IMG/VR virus record: IMGVR_UViG_3300024429_000006
Span: 1-41,521 of that record
DNA: 41,521 nucleotides
DNA from: a virus
Reading direction: 5' to 3' (one strand)
In this document: positions 30,836 through 39,401 of the stretch, in pieces
Layout of the letters: every line of letters begins with the position of its first letter
Numbering within the stretch: position 1 is the first letter of the stretch
The notes under the pieces: model-generated
The model's database searches: none
Told to the model about the DNA's origin: nothing
What the model saw: the letters and a program-made list of their open reading frames with translations, nothing else
Translations under genes and position numbers: made by a program

Positions 30836-33800
30836 TTATCCTCCTATGGCAAGTAATCTCTCTTCCAGTTTTGCTATGTCATTTTTGATGGCCAATATCT
30901 CCTCTGCTTCTGCTAGTGCCCGATTAAATGGGTAAAGCAAACCATGAGGGGAGCCATCTGGCTTTATCTTGTCTATCTTCACGAGCCCTATATCCCCAAG
31001 TTCCCACCTGTGGTCAAACATTACTCGCTCTTCAGGTAAGAAGCTCATGCCCCCTGCAACTGCTACTACCTTTACATCTGTGCCGTTAAAATACTCAATG
31101 GTCTTGTCGGTCTCACTGAACCACATAGCCCCTTCAACAGCAGAGTCGGTGTCGGTATTATAGAGAACATGATAACCAGAGAGGATTATGTCTGCCTCAT
31201 CCATAACCATTATAGTAGTCAAGCTCTGGAGTGTAGTGCCTGAGCCTCCGATTCTTGGTGTCTGGAAGATTATCTGCCCTACATCACCAGTTCCAGTTCC
31301 CTTTCCAGCAGCTATTGTCAGGTCTGCCCCAAGACCATTAGTAGTAGTTCCAGCTACCATGTGAGGTGCCCTGACTGTTCCGCCTGTGATGGCGGTTGCG
31401 CTGCCTTCTACTCCACCAAGACATAGTTCAGCGATGCTGGAGAGTGTTGCGACTGTAGTCATAACAGCAGACACTGCATTTCTGAAAACTATTTTGCCAG
31501 CCTCACTGCCACTTGCTGGGTTCTCAATCGAGAGCTGGATTTGATTATACATCTGGTCGCCGCCTCCACTATCTTTCCCATAAGAGACTAACTGAAAAAC
31601 TGCGTCACCAGCAGCAGGTGAAGCTGTATTGTGCCAGCCAGTAATAAGTGCACCTGTAATCCCATTCTGTGATGACCTGATTGTGATACCAGAATATGGA
31701 GAGGTATAGCCAGTAGTATCAACTCGAAGGTCGAGACTCCCAGCGTTAAACACTTGGTCGGCTACATTTATAGTGCCACTAAGAGTAAAACTGGGCATAG
31801 TCAATGTCGTAGCAGCCGTTACAGTTCCGCTTATGTCAGGAGCAACTACCTTGAGCTTTGACCCAGCCAGCGTCAGGTTAGTCCCATCATCAACCAGCGT
31901 GGCACCCTCTTGGAAGGTTATGTCATAGGTGAAGGCAGCCGTGCCACCACCCATGTTCAGCCCGACAATCTTCAACCCTGAGTCCATTGTCCTGCCGTTA
32001 CCGCCTACCGCTTGGTTCCTTATCAGCAGTCCAATGTCGTCAGTGGCTATACTCTCATTACCCCTTGTCTGGATATTAAGCAGTATGCCATAAAGGTTAG
32101 CAGCAGTAAGTCCAGTCCCTTGACTGATATGGACTGTAAGCCCTCTCACATCACCTGAGATAGTCCCAGCCCCAATAAGAGAATAGTCGGCGTGGATTAA
32201 GGCACCCTCAAGCATGGCAGCATACTTGCCAGCTCCCACCTTAGCCTCAAGGTAAGCACCTCGGACATTAGCCCCATTGCTGGTAGCATTACCTGTCACC
32301 CTTGACCTGATACCAGTTAAGTCACCACTGGTAACAGTAGAGCCTAGCGTGAGCCAGACAGCATTGGTAGCAGTAGTCTCACTGGGGAAGTTAACATATA
32401 TAGCTTGCTCATTAGTATTCAGCTTGGCTGTTCCACTTATCAGAAGATGGGAGTCCGCAGCAGCGATAGGAGATATGGTAACAAGTGCATCGAAGAAACT
32501 GACACCACTAACCTCAAACTCACCACTCACCATCAGGTCATCTTCGGCATCGAGGGAATGTTGGGTAAACTTAACATCACCTATCCGGAGATAACTGCCT
32601 GCAGCAAATATGGTTGGGACACCAGTATCAGTCTTAAACTTGAAGTAGTCGTCAGTATCGCCAGAAACCTCCAGCCTGAATGTTTGGTTCGTGTGCAAAT
32701 GTGGAGTATCATCAGCGTGAAAACCGAAAGCAAAGTAGCTATCGGCATCAGCATCAACTATGACTATGTTAGGTTCGTCAAGGGAAGCAAGGTCTATGAT
32801 AGTGCCCAAGTCAAAGTTGAGAACGGACTGGTCTCCAATCATAAGAGTTGGGCTGTCAACACCACTACCATCTGGCAAAGCTAAGACGAGCAAATTAACA
32901 TCGGCATCGGCAGTTTCCCAGCCTAGAGAAGCTACTCCACCAAACACTATAAACTTGTCATCACCGATATTAAGTGCAGTCCCAATGGCAAGAGTGTTGA
33001 TAGTGATGGCATTTATTGTTCCACCCTCTACCTTATCACCGCTAATCTGGTCGGCAGCCAGGGTCAGAGTGCTACCAGATACATCAACATCGCCGACTAA
33101 CTTTGCACCAGCTAGAGTAAGGCTAGTGCCATCATCCAGCAGGGTAGTCCCACCCTGAAATCTAATATCAGCAGTAGCAAAAGTGGCAGCCATTCCACCA
33201 CTACCTGTCCCACTGAAATCTATGCCTACAGTCCAAGCCTTCTCGAATAGGATACCAGACCTGGCTGTTCCTGTATGACTCACTAACCTTATTCCAGTGT
33301 GTCTGGTGCCTAGATTAGTGCTACCAATCTGTATATCTATCCCAGCTATACCGCCAAGAGTCCCACTACCCATATCCTCAAGGTAGATTTGCATACCAGC
33401 CAAGAAGCTAATGTTGGGGTTACTGGTCTTGGAAACATAGACAGCAATCGGATAAGCGTAGACAACATTAGCTCCAATGTCCATATCTACGCTGATTGAC
33501 TCAACCTGGGCAGAGCTAGACTTAGCTCCGGTGATATTATGGTCTATCAGTAAAGCTTGAATGTAGCCTGCTGACTGAACTACGCTATCAGTAACGGTCA
33601 TCTTAAAGCCCTGCTCACCAGCAGTAGCCTCTGTAGTAGTCCAACTATGAGTCATTTTAGCTAGGGTAAGAGCTAGAGTATCAGCACTGGCATCCCACAG
33701 CATTGAGACGCCAGAGGTCGCACCCCTGAAGGCAACATCTACTCCATAATCATTATCGCCGAATGTCCATCGGCCATTGGTATCGCCGTTAGCGTCCCAC

Positions 33801-34498
33801 ATCACCCGGTAATTGGCCACAGCACCATACAAGATAAAGTCCACGCCCCCACCAGCAGGACGGCCTACGGTTAGCTTATCCCGGAAGACAACCTCTCCAT
33901 CTATATTCTTGCCTGTGCCGATGAACCTCAATGCTTGCGTTAGGTCAAGGTCAAGGAATGTTCCCTTTATGGTTGATATCGGGTCCCCGACCTCAAAGTA
34001 GTGAGTCGTTTTACTGCCTTCGTGAACAACCATCCTTAGAAGGTCATGGGTGGTGTTATCTATCATGGCTCCTTGACTGAGCCTAATATCAGCACCGCCA
34101 GCGTTGACAGTGCCTTCAGAAAGGTCAATAGGATAGTCAGCGGGGCCGATAACTTTGAGGTAAGTGAAGCCGACCTCCATAGCCTGCTCGATTGTATGGA
34201 CAGCAGCGTTGAGGTCAGTAATGTGCTTTTTTGTAATGTTCAGGGCAACGTGGGACTTATTAGGATGAGCAGCAGCAGTCGTTCCTTGCTGAGCCCTAAC
34301 TATAGTCATAGTATCCACTACACGATTAGTAACAGAGACTATCTCATCTTCAATAGTAAGGTGAAACGGATAGGTGTCAGGGAAGTCTCCGCCATCACCA
34401 GAAGTCACAGTAAGCGAAGTCGCACCAGATGTCAGGGCAGCAGCGAGCTTACTGTATGCACGATTTTCTATCTTTAAGAATGTGCTTTGCATACTCAT
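30836..34498 (-). CDS. Large tail-fibre-like protein
   Basis: 1220 residues. The N-terminal 80 residues contain a small beta domain (SGATSLTVTSGDGGDFP, then IEDEIVSVT and VRAQQGTTAAAHP) also present in the adaptor at 34612-35445. The long middle is beta-rich, with repeats of 'DDGTSLTLAGAKL', 'DDGTNLTLAGSKL' and Gly/Thr-rich strands typical of fibre shafts. The C-terminus ends in a helix (EAEEILAIKNDIAKLEERLLAI) able to trimerise. Likely the receptor-binding fibre or spike. No intramolecular-chaperone motif seen. Confidence 0.75.
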   Translation of the reverse strand: MSMQSTFLKIENRAYSKLAAALTSGATSLTVTSGDGGDFPDTYPFHLTIEDEIVSVTNRVVDTMTIVRAQQGTTAAAHPNKSHVALNITKKHITDLNAAVHTIEQAMEVGFTYLKVIGPADYPIDLSEGTVNAGGADIRLSQGAMIDNTTHDLLRMVVHEGSKTTHYFEVGDPISTIKGTFLDLDLTQALRFIGTGKNIDGEVVFRDKLTVGRPAGGGVDFILYGAVANYRVMWDANGDTNGRWTFGDNDYGVDVAFRGATSGVSMLWDASADTLALTLAKMTHSWTTTEATAGEQGFKMTVTDSVVQSAGYIQALLIDHNITGAKSSSAQVESISVDMDIGANVVYAYPIAVYVSKTSNPNISFLAGMQIYLEDMGSGTLGGIAGIDIQIGSTNLGTRHTGIRLVSHTGTARSGILFEKAWTVGIDFSGTGSGGMAATFATADIRFQGGTTLLDDGTSLTLAGAKLVGDVDVSGSTLTLAADQISGDKVEGGTINAITINTLAIGTALNIGDDKFIVFGGVASLGWETADADVNLLVLALPDGSGVDSPTLMIGDQSVLNFDLGTIIDLASLDEPNIVIVDADADSYFAFGFHADDTPHLHTNQTFRLEVSGDTDDYFKFKTDTGVPTIFAAGSYLRIGDVKFTQHSLDAEDDLMVSGEFEVSGVSFFDALVTISPIAAADSHLLISGTAKLNTNEQAIYVNFPSETTATNAVWLTLGSTVTSGDLTGIRSRVTGNATSNGANVRGAYLEAKVGAGKYAAMLEGALIHADYSLIGAGTISGDVRGLTVHISQGTGLTAANLYGILLNIQTRGNESIATDDIGLLIRNQAVGGNGRTMDSGLKIVGLNMGGGTAAFTYDITFQEGATLVDDGTNLTLAGSKLKVVAPDISGTVTAATTLTMPSFTLSGTINVADQVFNAGSLDLRVDTTGYTSPYSGITIRSSQNGITGALITGWHNTASPAAGDAVFQLVSYGKDSGGGDQMYNQIQLSIENPASGSEAGKIVFRNAVSAVMTTVATLSSIAELCLGGVEGSATAITGGTVRAPHMVAGTTTNGLGADLTIAAGKGTGTGDVGQIIFQTPRIGGSGTTLQSLTTIMVMDEADIILSGYHVLYNTDTDSAVEGAMWFSETDKTIEYFNGTDVKVVAVAGGMSFLPEERVMFDHRWELGDIGLVKIDKIKPDGSPHGLLYPFNRALAEAEEILAIKNDIAKLEERLLAIGG

Positions 34499-34512
34499 AG
34501 TAAAACCCTCAC

Positions 34513-34599
34513 TCAGCCAAAGAGCATATCATTGAAGCCAGGTGGCTTTGGTTTCTTTCTCTTGAATAGATTGAGGAATAGGGATATCATTCTTTTCAT
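34513..34599 (-). CDS. 28-residue basic micro-protein
   Basis: ATG after GAGGGGCTACCT. Product KRMISLFLNLFKRKKPKPPGFNDMLFG: a short amphipathic helix and a Lys/Pro stretch. Lies between the adaptor and the fibre. Support is the site, position and composition. Confidence 0.45.
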   Translation of the reverse strand: MKRMISLFLNLFKRKKPKPPGFNDMLFG

Positions 34600-34611
34600 A
34601 GGTAGCCCCTC

Positions 34612-35445
34612 TTAATCTTTTGGCAATGCCTCATAGGGATTCTTGAAGGCATGAGCCTTGAGAGCCAAGCGGTAAAGCCCGAGCTGTTCCCTACCCCATG
34701 CAACCATTCTGGGACCGACATTCACACCGCCTACATTCAGGGCATTGAGCTGTTCTCTGCCCTTATTCATGGCAGCCCTAGCAGCGACACCCTGGATTAA
34801 AACTGTCTCATGCTCTGACCTCAGTGTTGAAGTGGCATCGGTAAGCGTATGCTTCTTGTGGCAGTAGAGATGCACAGTCTCATCAGCAGAAGGCACGATA
34901 TTGATAACCATAGTCAGGACATCGGCAAACCGAGTGGAGTTCCTGAACTGCTTTGGGTTCTTGCCAGTCCGGTATTCTACCGCGAAGACACGGATGAGGT
35001 CAGCTATATTGGTGATGTCTATTTCCTTTGAGTCAGACGTTGTAAGGATAGAAAGACCAATACGTTTACCGATAGCATGGGTAGCAGCGGTAGTTCCCAG
35101 TTGACCCCGGGTAACGGTATAGTTGTCTGGTGCGCCTGGTAGTGCAGTTATAGACAGAACCTCATCCTCAATCGTGATATAGAATGGGTAAGAAGTCGGG
35201 AAGTCATCATCGGAAGCTACTACCAAGGTTGTCGCCGTAGTTGTCAACGCTACATACACTGTGCTGAGAGCATCATAAGCAAGAACCTTGACCTCGTAGG
35301 GCATCTTCTGTTCCATCTCGTCAAGGGTTATGCGAATAAGGCGGTCAAGTTCGTCTGACTGCCACTCCAAGTCAACGCCTTCAACGAATTCATCTCGCAG
35401 CACATCACGGACCGAAGCCCTAATGTCGCTTTGGTATCTTGCCAT
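34612..35445 (-). CDS. Head-tail adaptor-like protein
   Basis: 277 residues. N-terminal helices SDIRASVRDVLRDEF...WQSDELDRLIRITLDEME are the usual start of phage connector/adaptor proteins. Residues about 68-130 hold an inserted beta domain (TLVVASDDDFP, ITIEDEVLSI, TVTRGQLGTTAATHA), shared with the fibre's N-terminus. A helical C-terminus follows (REQLNALNVGG). It probably joins the portal to the tail. Confidence 0.6.
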   Translation of the reverse strand: MARYQSDIRASVRDVLRDEFVEGVDLEWQSDELDRLIRITLDEMEQKMPYEVKVLAYDALSTVYVALTTTATTLVVASDDDFPTSYPFYITIEDEVLSITALPGAPDNYTVTRGQLGTTAATHAIGKRIGLSILTTSDSKEIDITNIADLIRVFAVEYRTGKNPKQFRNSTRFADVLTMVINIVPSADETVHLYCHKKHTLTDATSTLRSEHETVLIQGVAARAAMNKGREQLNALNVGGVNVGPRMVAWGREQLGLYRLALKAHAFKNPYEALPKD

Positions 35446-35472
35446 ATTTCACCTCAAAGAGTCTTCGATGCC

Positions 35473-35637
35473 CTAAGTTGCTATTTCTGCAGCTATGTCG
35501 TCCTCAGCCCTAGCAACAATAGCTGCGTTCCTTGCAACAATTTCATCGTGCCTTGTAGGGTCTTGCTGCATATCAGGTGGGGGAACTGAAGCCTTCTCTA
35601 TTAGGTCTAACAGTGCTACTACTTTTACTGGATCCAT
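35473..35637 (-). CDS. 54-residue hypothetical protein
   Basis: ATG after AAGGAGTTTGAA. Begins DPVKVVALLDLIEKASVPPPDMQQDPTRHDEIVARN and continues as an acidic Ala-rich helix. Stop TAG. In the virion gene row between the 196-residue protein and the adaptor. No family recognised. Confidence 0.55.
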   Translation of the reverse strand: MDPVKVVALLDLIEKASVPPPDMQQDPTRHDEIVARNAAIVARAEDDIAAEIAT

Positions 35638-35658
35638 TTCAAACTCCTTATTACTTTA

Positions 35659-36249
35659 TTAGGGTGCAAATGCTGGGTCTAGGCTGTAGCAGAAATATAT
35701 ACCGCTGCACCCATTATCCACAGGTATACGAAGCCCTATATGGAATGGGATTGGCTTGGGGAAAGTGATAGGCCACATTCCTGTGCTCGACCTTGGTTCA
35801 AAGATTTTACCTAGTGAAAGGAACCCACTGTCATAGGCCCAGTCTTCTTGATACTCATACTTCTTGTAAGAGGTCTTATCGGAACTATACATGTCATGTA
35901 TCTGAATGTTGGAACTTCCCCAACTGACATAGATAATTCCATACAGCAGACCTGGGCGAGCTCCTGGGAACTCTAGTTGGAAGGCGGTCTTGTTAGCATC
36001 ACTCCACTCCCCAGCCGCCTTAGCTGCGACAGAGGCATCCCAACCTGCACCAGCTATCCAACTTGACCTCGGGTCAGTCGGAGTTACCTGTCTGTTACTT
36101 TGATAGCTGCCATGAGGCCCAGACCAAACAGCTGTAACTGGTGCTCCTTCAAGAACTTTTAACTCTCCACCCATAACCTGCACAGGCAATGGCGAAATCT
36201 GAGCCGCTGGTGCTGGTTGTCCACCAGTCAAAAAAATCTCACTACCCAT
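35659..36249 (-). CDS. 196-residue probable virion protein
   Basis: The N-terminal 35 residues are Pro/Ala-rich; the rest is a beta-type fold with many Trp and Tyr (WSGPHGSYQS, AFQLEFPGARPGLLYGIIYV, FHIGLRIPVDNGCSGIYFCYSL). Paralog-free in this window. Composition suggests a beta-sandwich decoration or tail protein; no family recognised. Confidence 0.55.
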   Translation of the reverse strand: MGSEIFLTGGQPAPAAQISPLPVQVMGGELKVLEGAPVTAVWSGPHGSYQSNRQVTPTDPRSSWIAGAGWDASVAAKAAGEWSDANKTAFQLEFPGARPGLLYGIIYVSWGSSNIQIHDMYSSDKTSYKKYEYQEDWAYDSGFLSLGKIFEPRSSTGMWPITFPKPIPFHIGLRIPVDNGCSGIYFCYSLDPAFAP

Positions 36250-36263
36250 TATCTTGTCCTCCC

Positions 36264-36575
36264 TTATGTTCCGTAGTATTTACAGGATAGTTTTGCACTT
36301 CCACCTTTATCTATGCACTTGAAGTTCTGTATGGCTTGCCAGCCCCAAATCTCCACAACGCCGAAATCCGCTATATAAATACCGGTTTCAGTGGTAGCTG
36401 CGTCACCATTCGTTTCATACATGATAGGTCCGCCTTGTGGCTGAATCAGGACATATATTAGCGTCTCCATCTTAACAGCCGTGATGTATTCTGCTGTGAA
36501 GCCAACAGAGCTAGACACGGAGTCAATTACTTCAGTGTCTTGTAGATTGAAGGCAGTTTGTTCATCTGTTCCCAT
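36264..36575 (-). CDS. 103-residue probable virion protein
   Basis: Small beta-rich protein (DSVSSSVGFTAEYITAVKMETLIYVLIQPQGG, IADFGVVEIWGWQAIQNFKCI) ahead of the 196-residue gene by 14 bases. It may be a head decoration or tail protein; no family recognised. Confidence 0.5.
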   Translation of the reverse strand: MGTDEQTAFNLQDTEVIDSVSSSVGFTAEYITAVKMETLIYVLIQPQGGPIMYETNGDAATTETGIYIADFGVVEIWGWQAIQNFKCIDKGGSAKLSCKYYGT

Positions 36576-36602
36576 ATTAAACCTCCGTCCTTCTTAGAAG
36601 GA

Positions 36603-36782
36603 TTAGTTTCCTGCCGGGATTTTCCGCCCCCAAGCTTTCGCAGCCATACCATACGCTTGCCCGGCAGCTTCGTCTGCCGTCTTGCCTTCGTTGTGAATAA
36701 GGTAGTCTATAGTTCGGCTTATCTTAGCCCGGACGGATTCCAGTGATTCACCTTTTTTGATTGTCTCGACCGCAAGTGGCAT
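36603..36782 (-). CDS. 59-residue protein, phage head-region type
   Basis: ATG one base after the previous stop, with GGGAGG ahead. 'AVETIKKGESLESVRAKISRTIDYLIHNEGKTADEAAGQAYGMA' has the 'NI..L..EGK...QAvAIA..A' layout of a common small head-region phage protein. Helical and basic. Function unknown. Confidence 0.6.
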   Translation of the reverse strand: MPLAVETIKKGESLESVRAKISRTIDYLIHNEGKTADEAAGQAYGMAAKAWGRKIPAGN

Positions 36783-36783
36783 C

Positions 36784-37275
36784 TTACGCCTCCCTGTTTT
36801 TAGTGTGCCTCTTCCCTATAGCACTGGTTTCGTTGTGGTTACTGGCACATCTCGTGCAGAAGTATTGCCCCTTCCTTGGCGCTTTGACTCCCCCGGGTTC
36901 TGGTGTCTCTTCAGGTTGAGTCGCTACCTCTTGGTCGAGTAAGCCTTCAGGGTCGGGGTTCTCTTCCGTCCTAGCTAATGCTGCTCCCCTTTTATCAGGT
37001 GGTATGCCCGAAGGTTCGGATTCAGTCTTAGCTTCTGCCTTTAAGTCCTCGACATAGGATAGAACTGGAGCAGCTTCCATTTCGGCTAAGACTTCTGCTG
37101 TTGGTGTGGGTAATTCCCTTCCGCCAACATTGTAGCCTCTTCCACATTCAGGGCAGAAGCAAGTCCAGGTAAGCGTGCCACTGGCATCGTTGGACTTCTC
37201 ACTTGCCCTTACCTCAGCTTCTCTGAGATTGTGACCACAATCGCATTTGTCTACAGGCCATTTAAGTGTTTCCAT
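36784..37275 (-). CDS. Protein with two zinc ribbons
   Basis: 163 residues. Near the N-terminus CDCGH and CFCPECG make one ribbon; near the C-terminus YFCTRCASNHNETSAIGKRH makes a second C2-H2-like finger. An acidic Pro/Glu linker lies between. Late gene in the capsid row; may bind DNA or assist head assembly. No family recognised. Confidence 0.6.
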   Translation of the reverse strand: METLKWPVDKCDCGHNLREAEVRASEKSNDASGTLTWTCFCPECGRGYNVGGRELPTPTAEVLAEMEAAPVLSYVEDLKAEAKTESEPSGIPPDKRGAALARTEENPDPEGLLDQEVATQPEETPEPGGVKAPRKGQYFCTRCASNHNETSAIGKRHTKNREA

Positions 37276-37292
37276 AAAGCCTCCTTGTTGCT

Positions 37293-37324
37293 AGAGGGCG
37301 GGGGATGCTAAACCCCCGCCCTCT
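37293..37324 (-). other. Perfect 12-bp GC-rich hairpin
   Basis: AGAGGGCGGGGG (37293-37304) and CCCCCGCCCTCT (37313-37324) around an eight-base loop. It lies between a 25-codon ORF and the two-ribbon gene, inside the late transcript. No T run follows in the direction of transcription, so an mRNA-processing or stability stem is more likely than a full terminator. Confidence 0.75.
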
Positions 37325-37337
37325 GAGTTCTTACCGG

Positions 37338-37415
37338 CTATTTCTTCGGCTCCGCCTTCTTCTCCGCCTTTACAGGTCGAGCCTTTTGTGGAATATGCTT
37401 ACCTTTAGGTATCAT
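37338..37415 (-). CDS. 25-residue Lys-rich peptide
   Basis: AAGGAGGTAATAAAT then ATG, an excellent site. Product IPKGKHIPQKARPVKAEKKAEPKK: Lys/Pro-rich, no hydrophobic core. TAG stop. It lies between two long hairpins. Likely either a genuine micro-protein binding DNA or an RNA element that is only incidentally translated. Confidence 0.5.
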   Translation of the reverse strand: MIPKGKHIPQKARPVKAEKKAEPKK

Positions 37416-37440
37416 ATTTATTACCTCCTTGTTTTCGAGT

Positions 37441-37472
37441 AGAGAGAGGGGAGATTAAACTCCCCTCTCTCT
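37441..37472 (-). other. Perfect 13-bp hairpin after the 269-residue gene
   Basis: AGAGAGAGGGGAG (37441-37453) and CTCCCCTCTCTCT (37460-37472), loop ATTAAA. It lies 21 bases after the stop of the probable decoration protein in the late transcript. No T run. With the stem at 37293-37324 it brackets the 25-codon ORF. Confidence 0.75.
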
Positions 37473-37493
37473 AAGTTTCGTAACGGGTCAGGT

Positions 37494-38303
37494 CTAGCCC
37501 ATCTGCAACATGATGTAGGTGTCGCCACCAGCGGCGCCAGCAGTTGAGCCGAGTCCATAACCCACTCGCTGAGACAGTCCCGACTGATCATCAGACCTAA
37601 CCGTGCCATCCTGATGAGCCCACACATCCCGGTATTTGGCAGCATACCCGGGCAGATACGAGTTCCCGAACTGTGCTATCCAGCACGGCCCGGCTATCTG
37701 CAACCAGAAGTAGCGACCAGAGGTTACAGCAATAAGGGATAACCCCACGAAAGCCTCAAAGTGGTCGGAGTCAGGCAGGGTTACATTAGAGTAGGGACTC
37801 ATGTAGGCATTGCACCAGTCACCATCCACTATCGACCAGGGTAGACCATCGTCCAGATAAAGTCGGACATAAGTTGTATTACCCAGGTCACTGTGAGCAA
37901 TTCTGATTGATGTAGTCCTTATCCCATCAGCGTTAAAGACAGTGAACAAACCTCCCTCGTAGTAGTCCACAGGTTCGGCGACAGTATGCTCAATGTCTAC
38001 GATTTTTACACCAGCAGCGACATCAGCATAGATTGCACCTTCAAAGCCCTCATGGTCTTCATGGCTACTCGTGCCCGGAAGGTCGTTCTCGTCAACCAGC
38101 AGCCTCGCTATGCCGGTGATGGTATCGCCAGCCTTACTGTAGGCAAACTTCCTCTGGGCTAGGAATCCAATAGTGCCGATAGGGAAGAGCTTAGGAACAG
38201 AGTCCGAATACATATCGGGTTCGGAAATATGCTTGAGGTCCGTATTCGGCGGGAGATAGATGATAGCACCATTTTCGGAAATGATTGCTTGTTGGAATTT
38301 CAC
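37494..38303 (-). CDS. Probable head decoration or virion protein
   Basis: 269 residues directly after the major capsid gene. Beta-rich with a short N-terminal beta start (FQQAIISENGAIIYLPPNTDLK), an acidic His/Glu loop (SSHEDHEGFEG) and a Trp/Gly-rich end (GPCWIAQFGNSYLPGYAAKYRD). The position fits a decoration, capsid-fibre or second major head protein; family not recognised. Confidence 0.55.
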   Translation of the reverse strand: MKFQQAIISENGAIIYLPPNTDLKHISEPDMYSDSVPKLFPIGTIGFLAQRKFAYSKAGDTITGIARLLVDENDLPGTSSHEDHEGFEGAIYADVAAGVKIVDIEHTVAEPVDYYEGGLFTVFNADGIRTTSIRIAHSDLGNTTYVRLYLDDGLPWSIVDGDWCNAYMSPYSNVTLPDSDHFEAFVGLSLIAVTSGRYFWLQIAGPCWIAQFGNSYLPGYAAKYRDVWAHQDGTVRSDDQSGLSQRVGYGLGSTAGAAGGDTYIMLQMG

Positions 38304-38318
38304 TTTACTTTACCTCCC

Positions 38319-39383
38319 TTATACCGATGCCGATGGAGCAGTGTTGGTAATATCGGTGATTCGACCTATGGCATACTTGCTGCCAACGATTAGATTCGTA
38401 TATGCAGCAAGACGCATCGCCTTACCGATGTAGCCGGTCATCTTCTCAATGTATTCCAGATTGAAGAACTGGCCGTCTCCCTCGGTCTTACCAAACGCTA
38501 CTTTAACGCCGGGGTCAATGCTACCAAGAGTGGTAGTCCCCAGTTTGATTCCGAAGATGGTATACTGCCGGGTTCCAGAACTGTAAACTGCCCTCGCACT
38601 GGCGCTGGTAGTTCCCTGGCCTGAATTAGCTGCTTCAGCCACCATGAAGTCGGAACGGACTATCGGTTTGTTGTCGAAGGTTAGTGTCCGTCCACCAGCC
38701 TCATTCACTGAGTAGCCAATCAGACCCATAACGCCACGCTGAGTAGACTTCAGTTCAGGGATACCAAGTTCCCTGTATACCCGGTCTATCTGACGAGCAA
38801 GGCAGAAAGGCATCAGCCAAAAGTCAAGTCCATACTTCATCTCATCAGAGAGAATCCGCATATTCTCTAGCGCCAATGCAGCTTCGCCCTCGTCTCTATC
38901 CCAATCTTCGCCCCAGTTAGTTGCAGCCCAGGCATGAAGACCATCCATTGACAACCCGGTGCCATCGTAGGTATAGTCATCGTAGATAAGCTTCTTGCCG
39001 AGCTTCTTGGTTGTATCCCTCATCATGCCCTCGAGCGCCATTCTCTCATAGTCATTGACAGTCGCCCAGATAGCATTGTCGTAACTATCTATCTTGGTCA
39101 TCAAATAACATATTCGGAGAACGGCAGTCTGGGCACTAAAGGTAGCGCCCTCGCTGAATATCGTCTGCCCGCCCGGTCCAATATCGGCAACACTATCCTC
39201 AAGGTTCGCATTTTCACGAAGCCATCGGATGTATTCGCCGGTATGGTTGGCCTGAACAAACGGCAAAATATCAACGGGGTTTCCCCTCTTGTAGTTCTCG
39301 TCCACCACGCCGGGAATCAGCGTGGGGGTCGTAGCCTTTAGCACTTCTGCTAGGCTATCCCAAAAACCACCTGATAAAGCCAT
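38319..39383 (-). CDS. Major capsid protein
   Basis: 354 residues immediately downstream of the scaffold gene. Pattern SEGATFSAQTAVLRICYLMTKIDSYDNAIW (a spine-helix lead), YERMALEGMMRDTTKKLGKKLIYDD and a C-terminal 'AMRLAAYTNLIVGSKYAIGRI' end as in HK97-fold coat proteins of N4-gp56/P22-like kind. Precise subfamily not determined. It would form the icosahedral shell with the scaffold as template. Confidence 0.75.
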   Translation of the reverse strand: MALSGGFWDSLAEVLKATTPTLIPGVVDENYKRGNPVDILPFVQANHTGEYIRWLRENANLEDSVADIGPGGQTIFSEGATFSAQTAVLRICYLMTKIDSYDNAIWATVNDYERMALEGMMRDTTKKLGKKLIYDDYTYDGTGLSMDGLHAWAATNWGEDWDRDEGEAALALENMRILSDEMKYGLDFWLMPFCLARQIDRVYRELGIPELKSTQRGVMGLIGYSVNEAGGRTLTFDNKPIVRSDFMVAEAANSGQGTTSASARAVYSSGTRQYTIFGIKLGTTTLGSIDPGVKVAFGKTEGDGQFFNLEYIEKMTGYIGKAMRLAAYTNLIVGSKYAIGRITDITNTAPSASV

Positions 39384-39401
39384 ATTGCTTTACCTCCCAC
39401 T

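Noticed and set aside
32277-33158. Plus-strand frames opposite the fibre gene
   Set aside because: Three overlapping frames with Ser/Val-rich shadow composition and no ribosome sites.
30836-34498. Tape-measure protein
   Set aside because: The long protein here is beta-rich with fibre-type repeats and lacks the long helices and membrane segments of tape measures.
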